Under the pieces are notes generated by a model, which was given only the letters and a program-made list of their open reading frames with translations, made no database searches and had not been told where the DNA came from. DNA of 64,000 nt, from positions 310,001 to 374,000 of the forward strand of contig RQOL01000024.1 in the NCBI GenBank assembly GCA_013076295.1, in the 5' to 3' direction. This DNA comes from Sanderia malayensis (taxonomy: Eukaryota; Cnidaria; Scyphozoa; Semaeostomeae; Pelagiidae). Positions 1-13,068 of this stretch are shown here, in pieces (the first letter of the stretch is position 1; every line of letters begins with the position of its first letter). Both the position numbers and the translations under genes were made by a program.

Positions 1-3000
1 GGCATCAAACCTAAGTCGCTTGCAATATTTTTTACAGATATTTCTTCCGCCAGCGTTTTTCCAGCATAGTGGTGTATTATGAAATAGTTAAATACCTTAT
101 TCGGTCTTTCTATTTCATACACTGATACAGTTGCTTGATAAGCTATCGAATCTTCCACTGGAATACTTGTCCTTGAAGCTTCTTCTAAGGTTCTGGAAAA
201 CTTCTCCATTTTTCCCAAGGCATCATCACTTTTGACATCAAGACAGAAAGATGAGATAAGCTTTGCTTGTTCTTCACCATACTCTCGAACAAAGAATTCA
301 ACTTTCCGCAAACTTCTCATAAATAAAAGTGCAATATGTCCTTCACTTTGGAACGATTTAAAGAGCTCGTAAATCTTTTTTTGCTCATAAATAGTTGTTG
401 ATAATTCTGAGGGTTCCTTGCGTAAAGGAAATCGAAAAAGAGTTCCATCACAATGTCCAGTATCAATATCTGTAGCCAAAATGTCTCTGTACATATTGCA
501 GCAGTCGGTGTGATGTCTTTTAAGATTCTCAAGCTTATCGGGTTCCTTTGTGAAATTAATTCTGTTTCCAGTGGCTCTTCCCTGATCTGAAGAAAAGAGT
601 CTACCATCTGGGTTTATTGTGAGCATAGTGTTGCCACTGAAGATTGTTGCATTATCTGGGGAGAAAAGATACATTTGTAAACTTAATTTAATTCGGAGCT
701 AAAACTTGCCAAATAGAGTAAGAGCAAGAAACATTTAGGATGTAGCAACAATTAGTTGCAAGCTCTGAGCCGAGAACGTTTTATTGCGCAACTTTTCTGA
801 GCTAAAAACCGTTTTGCCCGGTTATCAAATTGTGTAAAGCCTGGGTTAAACGCACTGAATATTTCACTGATCAGCACTGAACATCACAAGGACAAAGAAA
901 ATGTTCAGCGACTCAATAAATTTGTTTACCAACAGTTTAATCGCGATCATTCCGAACAACACTAAACAAGACTGAGCATTTATGAGTACGGTGGACAAAC
1001 ACTCTGAACATTTGCATTGAAAAAATGTTCAGTGTTGTTCTGTGAAACGTTCGGTACACTGTTGCAGTGAATTTGTCGGAATCGAGGTACGAGCAAACCC
1101 AGTCTGTATTCGAACTGAACATTCTGAGAATTAGTAAGATTAAGCTATACCGATACATTCCGAGAACGGTCGGGAAGTACATTACTGAAATCGAGAACCA
1201 GCCAATCAGCTGCCATTTGACCGGTGCTCAACGTCATTGTGATGGGTGGTCAACGTCACGAAATTACAGGTCAGACTGGTACATAGTCTATTCTTTCCAA
1301 ATAACGGGGGATCCTTTATGGCAAGATGACAGTACAAATAAGCACATGTGATTCTTACAACCCTAGCGTTCTTAAAAATGGTAGAATGCATTTTGACAAA
1401 CAATCCTGTTCCATTAGAAGTCAATGTAACAAAATATCTCGCTGTACGAAAATTAGACAAAAAGAGCAAAGCCTAAAACAATCAACGTAGTCAACTTTTA
1501 ATGTCACGTCAAACAAAGTATTTATTTTGACAGCGAAAAATAATATCTATTTTTGGGCGCTTACATCCCCAAGAATGAAACTTTTTGACGTTTTAAACAA
1601 TTGATATTGAGCAAGAATTTGTTTACATTATAGACTTGCTTTTAAGATTATTGCTCAATTCATATAATTTGAGGTCTTGTGCTTTTGTTTTCTTTTTGGG
1701 TGTGGCGAAAGTGGGTGTAGTTACCATGGATGTGATTATAAGACTGAGTACCGGTCAGCTAATAAATCCTGGATCCGCCCCTCAGTTACATTGTATCGTA
1801 GTGACCCTGCTTTTTAATCCAAGCAAGTAAGCAATTAAAAAGATAGACTCTTGTTAAAATGATTTATTCAATGAACTTAAAAGTAATGTATTTTGCAAAA
1901 TTAGTAGTTCATCTCCGTAGATATAATAGTGAACAAAAGAATAAATATGACTACTCTAACCAACTCACCGGTTAAATGAAATGTTGATTTGAATCCGAGT
2001 CCGAACTTTCCAATTTTGAGAGGATCTTTCTCCTTATTACTTTTACCCAGCATTCGAATTCCTCTCCAATCCTCTTTGGAGAAACTAGCATCATTGTACG
2101 AATACAACGAAGGAGCCTATAAACAAATTGTTCTAGTTTTAAGACAATAACTGAATCATATTTTTTGCTGCTTGAAAGAATCGGAAAAAGCAGAGGCGCA
2201 GGAGCCTACTAGAAAGTAGCGGGCATCAAAATAAAAATGCATGTCACGTGGCACAATTTTATCGATAGAGAGGCATATTTCATGTTGTTGGAAAATATGG
2301 GTGGGAGGAGCATGTGTCCCCAAGGCCCCCCGGGCTCCTAAACCATCGAGGAGAACCAGTCGTTCAGTGAATGATTCGACCTTTCGGGTGCACAAGCAGT
2401 CGATGTGGAATATAAAATGAAAAATTCATGTAAAAAAGCACGATATAGCAAGCGTGATGTAAATTTTACATTTTCACATACCCGGAGCTCACTTCGTTGG
2501 GTAAAAATTGTTGATACATCATTCTCGTCGTACAGAAAGCATACTTTAGTTGCTCCTGCATCTTCTGCATTTTGAATTATTTCCTATGAATTGAAGACAG
2601 AAAGCTACAAAGAGGCAAAAGTGACGACAATAATGTAAAAACTAGAACCCTTAATAAAACAGTGTATTGTGAACTTTAAGATGTGACATTAATCAAATAT
2701 TGTCTGCAAAGAATTTGTCTGTCCCTGAAAAGAAATTCATGCCACCTTTCACAAAAGAGGCGATTAAATCAAATTTACATACTTGTGGTTTCTCATATTC
2801 CGTTTAATTATTAAAAAATGGTGAGAATGCTCTGATTAATGGAATTTTATTATGTACAGTTAAAACAATAGGATACATTGCTACGGCGGATACCTGGTAT
2901 TTAAGCGTATTATATCTTAAGCTGTAATTTTGTTTTGGGATAGAAACATTGACGTGAAAAAAGTCTGTTGCTTTTGCATTACCTTGAGAATCTGACCATT

Positions 3001-3080
3001 GTCAGGATACTGCTGCAAAACATTCTTCAACTGTTGAATTAGTGTTGGTTCTATGATATTACATCCATCATCTTCATCTC
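1..3080 (-). CDS. Sacsin-like protein, partial (N-terminal HSP90-like ATPase region)
   Basis: Four exons in consistent phase: 2983-3080, 2482-2583, 1969-2116 and 655 running past base 1. The second encodes EIIQNAEDAGATKV, the ATP-binding N-box of sacsin-type GHKL ATPases. The third has YSYNDASFSKEDWRGI and the glycine-rich lid GKFGLGFKSTFH. The fourth continues with FSGN and GTLFRFPLR, as in sacsin repeats. In the family this module binds and hydrolyses ATP in a co-chaperone setting; that role is inferred here. The first exon begins in mid-codon (phase 1), so at least one 5' exon lies above 3080; I could not identify it. The 3' part lies outside the window. The frame is open in all visible exons. 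The 1.3 kb intron at 656-1968 holds only short unexplained frames. Cnidarian genomes often carry many sacsin-like paralogues, so orthology to SACS is not claimed. Confidence 0.88.
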
Positions 3081-3685
3081 CTGTGGAAATAAAGCTTAAA
3101 TTACGAGCTCTGAACATTTCACTAAACGACAATAAACATTTGTTGAGCAATGTTTAGCGTTGTTTAGCAATATTATGGCCAAACACTGTTATGAGGGGGG
3201 AGAGAATCACGATCACAGCCCATTACTTCAGTACGCACGCGAAAAAGATGGAATATCACAGAACAACACTGAAGATTTGTGGGGATGGCGGTGAAATACT
3301 CTGAACACTTGAACTGAAAAAATCGTAAATGAATCGTTTACGTCTAACATTATATGCTTCCTAAAGCTCATGGAGCGTTGCGTTGCATGGTTTTAAGATT
3401 TTTCTGAAATTTTAATCACGTAGTAATTTGTTTGAACTCACTGGCATTTTACATTGACAGTATCTTCTGAAAGAATGTTTCTAATCTCCGAGCCTTCAAG
3501 CCTCGAAGAAGACAAATCTTGTGTTCTTGTGAAATGAAAAAGGCGGTCTTTGGCTTCTATTTCTCTCTATTTTCCTGCAAACTTTTATTGCAGGATAAAA
3601 GTAGAAAACTTCCTCTAATTAGTGCCCACCCACACGTAGGAACGCTTTAAGGCCAGCAAACACTATCATCCGGTCTTGAGCGTTA
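3081..3685. other. Upstream flank or intron of the sacsin-like gene, no exon assigned
   Basis: The missing 5' exon of the sacsin-like gene should lie here or further right. A donor-like site at about 3446 (minus strand) follows an open stretch, but its reading frame does not join the next exon, so I did not use it. Sequence around 3100-3330 shares short motifs such as CTGAACATTTCACT with 760-1070 and may be a diverged repeat. Confidence 0.4.
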
Positions 3686-3995
3686 CATAGGCGCCGACTA
3701 CGTGGGGGCTTGGGGGCTCAAGCCCCCTCTGGAAATTTCTATGGGGGGCTCAGCCCCCCCTGGGAATTTTGTTTTTTATCTGAAAAACACGTTTATTTTA
3801 TCGAAAAAACACTAATCAGACCATGTAGACCATGATGTTATATCTGTTTTATTGCAATGTTTTGTTTTTTCATTATACATAATACATATGTATATTGTAC
3901 GTTATTAAAAGTGAAAGGGAATTTTTCTACCTTTTTACTTTCCCATTTTTTTCAATTTTGAGCCCCCCTGGGAAAAGTAAAAGTCGGCGCCTATG
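3686..3995. mobile_element. 310-bp MITE with GGCGCCGAC terminal inverted repeats
   Basis: The ends are perfect 14-base inverted repeats: CATAGGCGCCGACT at 3686-3699 and AGTCGGCGCCTATG at 3982-3995. Just inside, GGGGGCT/AGCCCCC tracts are also inverted. There is no coding capacity. The structure fits a non-autonomous DNA transposon; the superfamily is not resolved because no clear target duplication is visible. Confidence 0.75.
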
Positions 3996-4009
3996 GTTTG
4001 GAAAATGCA

Positions 4010-4126
4010 ATGCAGTCAAGGTCAGCAGTTGAAGTTGACCCATTTGTAATCGATAAATCCGATATTGACGACAATCCAAAGAACTTAATCGATGAAGAAG
4101 AGAAGGATAAAATTGATATTGAATAA
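4010..4126 (+). pseudogene. Short acidic open frame, possible gene tail
   Basis: An ATG-to-TAA frame of 38 codons encodes a very acidic peptide (VDPFVIDKSDIDDN then a run of E and D), typical of a protein C-terminus. It lies 15 bases beyond the MITE ending at 3995, so the MITE may have landed in or beside a gene remnant. No family is recognised. It could equally be chance. Confidence 0.22.
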
Positions 4127-5475
4127 CATTCGGAACAAAATGAGATTATTCTTTTGTTTTGATGTTACTTGCTTTAGGACTGTGAAATAAGCGCCCCTCT
4201 CTTTTAAGCTCCCCATCTAATAAGCGCCCACCCAATTTGGAAGATATTTAAAAAGCGCCGGGCCGCTTACTGGAGGAAATACGGTACACAAAAAAACACG
4301 ACCTTTTTCTTGCTTTTTTGATGCTGCGTAGTGAATCATCTGCGCGGCAGCAATGAAAAGCAGCAAATCTACGATACGCTTTAACACAAAAACTTGAAAT
4401 GTGTTATGTTTATGACGTCAGGACTGTCGCAGTTGAAATAGCAAAATTGACGTGTTTGCGGGCTCGTTAAAACAGTTCTACAACATCAATTTTCATTCTA
4501 AAAGTTGTTTTACCGAAAATCCCCGATTAAGCCCCCGGGGGCTTATTTCGCAAAAAATATTTGAGGGCGGAAGCTTATTCGAGTCAAAATAGACAAAATT
4601 TTTCAGTAAATTATGCTAAGGGAAAGAAAACAAAATATTCTAGGGGTCTGGTAACTACCAGCTAATGTCAATCATTACTTGCTCTACTTGACACAATTTT
4701 GAAATATGTCGTTCTAAGTAACAAAATCGTTATCTTCTTTATTGGTTTCCTTTGAGAAACACTAAGTCGTGATCTTTTAGTGACTTGAACTAAATGTACA
4801 AAGGATGGCTTTTTGTTTAGAGTTAATAGCTACCAGTTCATTTCATGGACAATTGCCAAGGTATTCAAAACATGGAAACAAAAGATAGGACTGTGAGTGT
4901 CTGAAAATTGGAAAAGCTGGATTTATTCATTTGCGGCGTGTGACTTGTTATGCTTTGTCTCCATTTGGATAAAACTTAAAGGGCTTATGCAGCCTAAAAT
5001 AACATTTTTTATGGAAATGGAGAGAAAAAGATTTACTTTCTGACAAGTATCAGTAGGATTTTTCAAGCTCAAACACACCAAAGTCTGTTGAAGAGTGACG
5101 ACGTCAGTTTGATGACAGGCTAATCATTTGTTATGGGAGTCAGTATGGGAAAATTTGCCGCGCCCAACAGTTTCTTTAATAACTCGACTTAGGCCTTGTT
5201 TAAACGTCGCATTTTTGCCGCGTGGAAGTAAATTCAAATTATCGTCTAAATCCACATAGATATGGAGCGATGCGGCCGACCCTTGGATGCATCCAAACAG
5301 TTGGAAACAAATTGTATAAACTTGTGTTGCTACTCGTTATTCGGCTTCTGTGGCTTTGGCCAAACGTTGAAGTTGGTTAATTTTCAATCAAGCTTAACAT
5401 TGCAAGCAAAATTCTAGTTGAAAAAGACACCCCCAAGCTTATCAGGGTTAAATAATGTTTCATAAATAATAGAGA
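4127..5475. other. Intergenic sequence with remnants of a C/G-tract repeat family
   Basis: No gene is recognised. Two degenerate members of the AATAAGCGCCC / AAGCCCCCGGGGGCTTA repeat family lie at about 4178-4290 and 4502-4590; the first ends in GGAAATACGGTA. Similar sequences recur at about 8.87, 19.92, 21.5, 24.2, 31.3, 31.8, 32.2 and 35.6 kb. Confidence 0.5.
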
Positions 5476-5980
5476 GTTTCCGAAACACGACCTATCTCAA
5501 GACGACGCCGGATGGAGGTCTGGTGCGAGGACAGTCGTCGTTCCAGAAGTCTTCAGGGGCAGCAACGGAATTGTTTGTGATGCTGTGAACGTTCTATGCA
5601 TTTGCCCGAAAAGATGCACATATCCAAAATTTGCTAGGCCAGTGTCTCAAAGCGGAAGCATGCGATGAAATTTTCGTGGAAACAGTTGACAAATTAAAAC
5701 GGTGTTTAAAAACCGTATTTTTCCATGTTAGAGAGTGATTTCACCTCGAAATGATAGATCGAATGTTGAATTTCGGTAAATTATAAAAATGAACTCAATT
5801 TAAAACTTGCGAGTTTGAAATAATTTGTCTCTATCACCGGTCTTGATGACGACCGATGTTTTTGCAAAAGTGTGTAAGGATTTTCATAAAGACGCCCGAT
5901 GATATTGGGGGATAGCCCGGGCCGCGCTCGTGCAAGACCTCCAACGGGCGTCTTACTGACATAGGTCGTGTTTCGGAAAC
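5476..5980. mobile_element. 505-bp MITE with 20-bp perfect terminal inverted repeats
   Basis: GTTTCCGAAACACGACCTAT at 5476-5495 is the exact reverse complement of 5961-5980. The similarity continues inward for about 40 more bases with mismatches (GACGCC...GGAGGTCT against AGACCTCC...GGGCGTC). No transposase is encoded. It is read as a non-autonomous DNA transposon; the target-site duplication is not clear. Confidence 0.75.
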
Positions 5981-8900
5981 AGTCTAATAGCAATACAACA
6001 ACACGCACAAAAGCAGAAATAATGTTCATACCCATCTCTCATCCGAGCATTCATGAACAGATGAAATGTATGTTGCTCTTGTTCACCAACTGCATGATCA
6101 AATAAGCTATGCAATGCAATAGGCTTTCTTCATCTGCCTTCTTGGAGGCCTGTGTATAAAACATATACATTGTCGTTTATATTGTCAAGTAAAACAAAGA
6201 TAGCTACGACTTTATGAAAATTTTCGTCAAGGCCCTATGGTGGTAACGCCGCAGACACAGTATCAGGTCAATAGATGAAATAATCACAAGTTCATTAGCC
6301 ACTGGAAAAAATAAAATCCCATTTTGAGAGTGCTTTGCTACCCAAATCCCTTTGCTCTTTATTTCATTGCACAGGCTTGCTAAGTAAAATGAATACATTT
6401 TCAATATCGATCGTTTTAGAATGATGGCATTTTTCGTTTTTCATTTTCATTAAATTCTTACATTTTTACAAAGTGATACTCACATTAACCAACTTATTTT
6501 AAACAAATTTGTATTAACAACAAACGTATGACTTACTACTTAGTTGTTTTGACTGAGATATTTATTTATTGATAAGATGCGACTGGATTCTTGGGTCTCT
6601 TGATTCTCTGAATTTGATCTGGCGAAAGTGTTCAAAAGCAAGAGAGGAAGAGGACAAAGATTCCCTGTTGAGCAAGAGATATCCCCATCATCTGAGATTC
6701 TCAGAAGTCAAAATACCTGAACCTCCAAAGGGATTCCCCATTGGTATTGTTTTATTGCGTCGCGTCAGCGGGGAAATTCTGAGAAGTCAGTATCGGATTG
6801 GCTATCTGTAAAAGAGCGAACGGAGAATCAAGGAACGGGGAATAGGGAAAGGGGGAATCTGTAAAAAGGGGAATCTGTTAAAGGGGGAATAGTTTGCAAT
6901 TAACTCAAAAGTGACGCAATATCATGTGGGTTTATAATTTATTTGTACAGTGCTTTTGTCGTATATTAAGTCATACATTCTTGTCTCCACTGGAAAAGGA
7001 AACACGATTTTTCAATTCAACTCGACAAAACGGCGGATTTGCTGTTTACGGAACACGTTTAAATATGGTATATTATACATCAATCACAATGACTTCCTGA
7101 GTACGAATCTGCAACAACATTTGCGAAAGACACCTGGATTCAAAAGTTATGCCCCATTATATTTGGGGCCTAAAACATACAAATCACTGATCGACGGTAA
7201 CTAAGGGTGGGCGCAAGTGAAAATAATGTTAAAATTGATATCTAACTTACCCAATTTGGGGGTGATCCGCAAAATGCAAATCCGCCCTTCTAACATTAGA
7301 AGTAAGACACTTGGTGCAGCAATAAAACTTTAATATGTTGAAAGGAATATGTCCTGCAATTGTGATATCTTAATGTTTTCTTTTTAAGTTTTTATCTTGT
7401 TAAACAATTCATTATTATTATTATTACTAGTTATTCCAAGTAGTCTGAAGCAAAGCCCCATTGAAAAAAGAATGCTCTGTGAAGAGAGCTGCTCAAGAGT
7501 ATTTGACTTAAAGGTAGGCAAAAGTAACATAAAGGTGGGGAGAAATAACAAAAAGGTGGGCAAAAGTAAGATAAAGGTGGTCAATAATAACATAAAACCA
7601 AATGCTAAACAAGAAAAATATACTTGCATTTAATTTAAGATATTCAACAAAGACCAATCTAGGTGAGAATATTTTTCTCCTTGTGTGCGAACTTGTTCTT
7701 CGAATTTAGTAAGATGTTCACTCATAGATTCAAGAAGAAGATCACGCAATTAGGAAACAAGAGCATCCCAGGACTCTGCCGACTTTGTTGACAATGTATC
7801 TTTATCTGGTTCCCAAAGATGTGCACGTCTACAATCAAGTCAAGAAAACTACACCTATTAAATTATCTATCTAGCATGCAGAGCATCCGCTACATATAAA
7901 CACATGCTCATAGCAACTATGAGGGCAGGGCGGCCTGCCCTCAATGATTTTCAAAACAAAGGGTTTACTTCTTAATAAATACGGAGCAGTTTCAGACATT
8001 AACAAAACAATATCTTTCTATTGTTAATGTGTAGCAGCTAGCTAATAGAATCGAAACAGTGTTGTGCCAAGGATCAGATGCAAGCGAAGAACATTGCAAA
8101 AAGAGATGACAGAAGAAAATCCAATGTAAGAAGACAATAGGTATGTTGTATTAATAGTAGCAGATAATGAAAGTATACACACGAGAAGGTTAGGGGGCGT
8201 GTTGCAAAGATATATAAACACGTGGAGCATATCCCGCAAGAGCAGAGAAGAAAAAATCAATCTGGCTCTGCGCTGCGGGGAACATAGGCCCTGCAGACCA
8301 CAAAGAATATAGGAATACCATGGCTGGTAATAAAGACGTGAAGCTTACTTGTTACAATTAGTTTGAGGACCATGCCTTGCGCTATAATGTATTTTGCTAT
8401 ACGTGCATAATTGTCGGAGATGAAGCCCAAATACAATCAGAATTGTTGCATATCGCTGTTTCTAGTCTAGCCACCCAAAGTCGTCAGATGAATATTCATC
8501 TCTGTGCTGTGAGCTGATTCCTGAATCCAAATCTTGAACTCTTTTTCAAACATGGAAATTCATCACAATGGAGGCTGTGACCAAGAATCTGTGTGATGTG
8601 AATGTTTTGACTTTTGACCAAAAAAGGCAAACATATCAGGAAAAGCCGAAAGGTAAGCCATGTAGCTTACGCTTGCACCAAGTATTTTCTGTCTTCGCTT
8701 GTCAATAATATGACGAAAAGGTGAGCTGCTTAGTGGCTGCTCGGCACGTGGCATATGTTCCCCCATGGGAAGATATGGTTTCGCCTTTTTGGCGAAATTT
8801 TATCGGAACGGGCTTCGCTTCTTCCAGAATTTTTTAAAAAAATTTGCATGATTTTTGCTTTTAAGTTCCATTACCGTATTTCCTCGATTAAACGCCCCCC

Positions 8901-9160
8901 CCCTCCATTGAAATCCCCCTCGAATAAACGCCCCCTTATGCTACCAACTTTTGCAATAAACGCCCCCCTCAATTAAACGCCCCCTCTTTGTGCAAAACCG
9001 TGGCGACTTTCATTTTTTATGTTGTTGCTCGATAAAGGCAAGGCACAACTAAACCATTTTCTCTTTTTCTGGACCAATGACAGAGCCTGTGCTGATTAGC
9101 AAGTACAACGAGCTGATCGAAGCTCTAGAACAGTAACGGATGCGAAGGGACACGACTGTA
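5981..9160. other. Intergenic sequence, simple repeats, no gene recognised
   Basis: Short open frames occur but show no recognisable domain or splice context. A degenerate purine-rich repeat (GGGGAATCTGT-like units) lies at about 6836-6890. A roughly 30-base degenerate tandem repeat, built on AAGGTGGGCAAAAGTAA, lies at about 7510-7605. The rest gives no signal I can interpret. Confidence 0.4.
8873..8990. repeat. C-tract repeat-family member (AAACGCCCCC units)
   Basis: TACCGTATTTCCTCGATTAA opens the copy, followed by four spaced (A/T)AAACGCCCCC-type units. The same composition, often with a TAC(C/T)GTAAAT-like end, recurs across the window. That suggests a high-copy short element, here lacking a clear opposite end. 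Confidence 0.55.
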
Positions 9161-10107
9161 AAGGGGGAGTGCGAGAACAATTACGTAAGGGCCTCGTTTA
9201 GGTGTTACGATGTTGTAGAAGCAAGCACGTCCAACAGAATTCGTACGAGAAACTGTTTCTAGATGGGACGAAGTCATGTCGTTGTAGTGTAACTTTAATT
9301 GTTTATGTAAATGATTCTTATTACGTAGTGGGGTAATTCCCAAGGTAAGGTATATATAGGGGTGCTTGCTCCCCTATAGGAAGGTTCCAATTGGAGAGGT
9401 ATCACGGACTGGTATTTAGTCATCAGATATCGTCTAGGGAACCCGGCTAGTTCAATTGTTGCAACTCGAATATTGTTAAGAAGCTGATTGATTGATCAAT
9501 GGAATAATCAAGAAATAGACGAGAGTTGTTTGTGTGCAGACTTGAAGATTACAGTCAACAGAAACTGACGCTGCAAGAAGAAGAAAAGCCTAAAGTCACG
9601 GATACATCCGAGGTATCGTGATATTTATGTTGTGCATGCGTAAGGCGTGTAGCTGTGTTGAAATTGAGACCACTGGGGGTCTAACTGTTCGATTTACGTA
9701 TTTTAGGGTATTTAATCGTTTAATAAGTTTATTGCGTAGTTATTAATTCACATTGTTGAGACAGTCTCTGTAAGCCTTAAGTTTACCGTTATTGTATTAG
9801 TTGGTTGCCACGCCCTTTCTCATAGGGCCCATCTACACGAGAGCTTGAAACATGACCAAGTCCGTCTAACCCAACGTGTTGCGTAATGCAATTATCTAAT
9901 TAATGCGTATCCGACTTGAAATGTTCCAAACTTTTAGCAACAGGGTCTCTTCTCATCAAATAAGACCTGTCAGCAACAAGCAAATTAACATGTAAACATG
10001 TATATCATAGTCGCGCTCATTTTGTTTTATTCAAATACAAACGCATTAAAAAAAACACGAAACTTTTATCAAAATGGCTGGCTTTAAACGTATTTGGGTT
10101 TGGGTTT

Positions 10108-11376
10108 ATAGGAGGAAGGTCCACAGTGTTGCAAATGCTCAAGGTCATGGATGAATGGACAGATATTTTAGATAAGGGAGGAGCAGTGGATGTTATTTAT
10201 TGTGATTATATGAAAGCATTCGACAAAGTGCCTCATAATAGACTAGTACAAAAAGTTAGAACATATGGGATTACTGATCAAGTACTAAATTGGATAGAAG
10301 CATTTCTACAAGAGAGAAAACAATGTGTTAGGATAAATAACAGTTTCTCTTCATGGCATGAAGTAATAAGTGGGATCCCTCAAGGGTCCGTCTTGGGCCC
10401 ATTATTATTTGTGTTGTACATTAATGATTTACCAGAAAGAATGAAAGACTCAGAAACATATCTCTACGCCGACGATACTAAAATATTTAGGGGAATATAT
10501 ACATTAGAGGACTGTGAGAAATTGCAAGATGATCTGGATAGGGCACATGATTGGACAACTGAGTCATTAATGAAGTTTCACCCACAAAAGTGTAAAAGTA
10601 TGAGAATTGGAAAAGATGACATAAATGAATATTATTACACAATGGGCAATGACAAAGTACAATTAGAAAAATCTGAGAAAGAGAAGGATATAGGGATAGT
10701 AATTGACAACAGCCTATCATTTGAACATCATATAACACAAAAAGTGAATAAAGCAAACTCTGTGCTATACATAATAAGACACACATTTGAGCAATTGGAT
10801 ATGGAGAATTTTAATCTACTGTACAAAGGATTAGTTCGGCCACAGATAGAATATGCCAACCAGGTATGGAACCCATACTTGAAGAAACATATCACCCAAA
10901 TAGAAAATGTACAAAGGAGAGCAACTAAACAAGTGCCAGGATTATCAGAGTTAAGTTACAGTGAACGCTTAAAAAGATTAAAACTACCAACATTAACATA
11001 TAGAAGACACAGAGGAGACATGATAGAAATGTACAAGATATTAACAAACAAATATGATCCAGAGGTGTGTAATGATTTCATTGCACTGAGCAATGTGGAT
11101 AGTACCAGAGGACATAAATATAAAATTTACAAGGAAAGACCAAGACTGAATATAAGGAAAAACTCATTTAAATTTTGATGTGCTGATAGTTGGAACCGAT
11201 TAACGGATTATGTGGTTAATGCTCCAACAGTATGTGCTTTTGAGAAGCGCTTAGATCAGTACTACAAGGATCATCCATTGGTGTATGACTATAATGCACC
11301 TGTGGATTACATTCCCAATCGACGCATGCGCACAGTGGAAATAGGGGATGATTCAGATCTGACACTAGTGGTCTGA
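10108..11376 (+). pseudogene. CR1/jockey-like non-LTR retrotransposon reverse transcriptase, 5'-truncated
   Basis: The reverse transcriptase fragment has AVDVIYCDYMKAFDKVPH (first catalytic Asp region), SGIPQGSVLGPLLFVLYIND, and the active-site box TYLYADDTK. It continues through the thumb and C-terminal part typical of CR1-clade elements. The endonuclease and the 5' half are missing. An in-frame TGA at 11176-11178 interrupts the ORF; the same frame then stays open to TGA at 11374-11376 with SWNRLTDYVVNAPTV, a conserved C-terminal motif. The stop is therefore a mutation, not the natural end. Three imperfect CTGTGAATAC units at about 11399-11428 could be the 3' tail repeats seen in this clade. 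A dead copy. Confidence 0.9.
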
Positions 11377-11793
11377 AAGGGCCTTCAGTCAGAAGAATAC
11401 CTGTGAATACCTGTGAATACCTGTGTATTGCAAACAACAAATAATATATATATATTCATATAATTCATAGCGATGAATTACATGAAGATTCTCAAGATGA
11501 ATATTTTGAACAACAAGATTGTATACATATTGTTGAACTGCCTGATTGCTGCGATCTGCGCAATTGATAGTTTTTTATGTTTAACATGTTAGCAGCAAAT
11601 GACACAAAGCTATGCATTCTGATACCTCTACTTTGTTCGAGAATATAAACAAGGGAGAAACATAATATATTCCTCGTCCTACATTTTGTTTTCCTGCGCG
11701 ACAAACAAATTACACCCTCGATGTTGTACATCGAATAGAAGACAAACTAATTCATCATGACAGGAAGATTAGTGAAACAATAGAAATAAGAAC

Positions 11794-11820
11794 GTTGAGC
11801 ACCTCAGTGAGGTGCTCAAC
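11794..11820. repeat. 27-base palindrome
   Basis: GTTGAGCACCTCA, one central base, then its exact reverse complement. It lies inside the TIR element at 9825-12945, downstream of the LINE remnant. No function is assigned; it may be the scar of another short element or a cruciform. Confidence 0.8.
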
Positions 11821-13068
11821 TTGGCCAAGCGGCTTCTTTCATATGTCATCGAAATCGTGCTCACAAAAAGTGATCAAAAATCAAAGGGTAACCTTTCGGT
11901 GCTCACGGCACTTTGGTTATTGAATATGATGGATGGTAGTTGTTACTGATAATATTTAATTAAGGGAAGAAACTCTAGCGGGGAGAAACTTTCGTGACTG
12001 TAAAGAAAGAAAAACGCGCAGTTCTTGGAATTTACTTTAGTGAATGAGTTAAAACTTTCGCTGGAATAAGTTTTCAGGAATTTGAATTTTTTGTGAAATT
12101 ACAGATGATCTCCGACAGTGTTCTGCAAGTGTTCCACGACTGTTGGAAGCTTCTTTTCATGTTGACAGGAAAATGTGAAAAGGTTTTCATTTAAACACGG
12201 TTATTTTGAATCCTTCCTTCATTCAATTTTATTGTTCGTGAGATGAGATCGATTTCCCACGCCTGGCCCTTTCGTTCCTTGCCTGTTCTTTTCCGAAAAC
12301 ACTTCAACTTATTCCCCTTCGCCTCCTTCGATGTAATGGCTCTTTTTCAGCTAAAAATTCCCTGTACCTGTATTTTTCAAAATTTTTACACTTTTCTCCT
12401 TCGAAAATTCTTCCGCCCTTTGTTTTCGTCTAATCTCTGCTAGTGCTTTGTTGTGTGCTCTGTCAGCAGATGCTGCAGTGCCTAGGCTTTTGTTTTGCGT
12501 GCGAGGGGGAGATGTCCCGAGCTTCCTCGCGTACTGAATTCTTCGATTCGAACAAAGCCTGTTGAGCTATGCGACTCCCTGACAATTATTGCGACTGGAT
12601 GATGTAATGCTTCCGGATCGATCGTGCGTTGTTGAGCATTTTCGAAACAATGAATCCCTGTTGCGTTTTGCACTAATCCAATTGCGTCCTTTGTTGTTGT
12701 GTCCTTTGACTGACAAGGAAATTATAAATTGCCCAATGAAAATAGGTGCCTCCCCGCAATGTATTATGGTAGGAGATATAAAAGCCGAAAAAAGTTCACA
12801 TGAATTTTCCCCAGTGATGTTATACTCTCACTGCCGTGAGCAATGACCATCTACACGGGTAGGGGTGCTCATTTCAGGTGCTAATTCGGTTAATCCCTTG
12901 AAGAATTTGAGCATGCCTGTTTTTTGCTCTCGTGTAGATGGGCCCATAAGTAGGTGAAGGTAATTAGGGAATTTCGCCTACGTTAGTTTGGTCAACGTGC
13001 GTATATACAGTCTCCTAGAAACTATCGGACAAAGTGGTTTTTGCCCTGAAGATTCCCGACACTTTGAG

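Larger units (their letters stand above)
9825..12945. mobile_element. 3.1-kb TIR element inserted in the BEL/Pao LTR
   Basis: Perfect 20-base inverted ends, GGGCCCATCTACACGAGAGC at 9825-9844 and its reverse complement at 12926-12945, are flanked on both sides by ATA, a candidate 3-bp target duplication. A similar CCATCTACACGGGTAG sits subterminally at about 12846. Three-base duplications with GG-starting ends are typical of PIF/Harbinger-type elements, but no transposase is visible, so it is non-autonomous or passively enlarged. It carries a broken LINE (10108-11376) and a 27-base palindrome. About 11380-12925 otherwise holds no recognisable gene. Confidence 0.7.
9170..13062 (+). mobile_element. 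Probable BEL/Pao LTR, split by a later DNA-transposon insertion
   Basis: The interval begins with TG (either at 9170, after a purine tract AAGGGGGAG at 9161-9169, or at TGTTACGATG, 9203) and carries a TATA-like ATATATAGGGG near 9350. A tRNA-like primer-binding site and the gag gene follow it. Removing the inserted element at 9825-12945 leaves roughly 740-770 bases, a plausible LTR length. The 3' boundary near 13062 is estimated from the primer-binding site; no second LTR is present to align. This is an inference from the order of parts. Confidence 0.45.

Noticed and set aside
3446..3545. Putative upstream exon of the sacsin-like gene
   Set aside because: It has a fair donor, but the reading frame that is open does not match the phase needed by the exon at 2983-3080.
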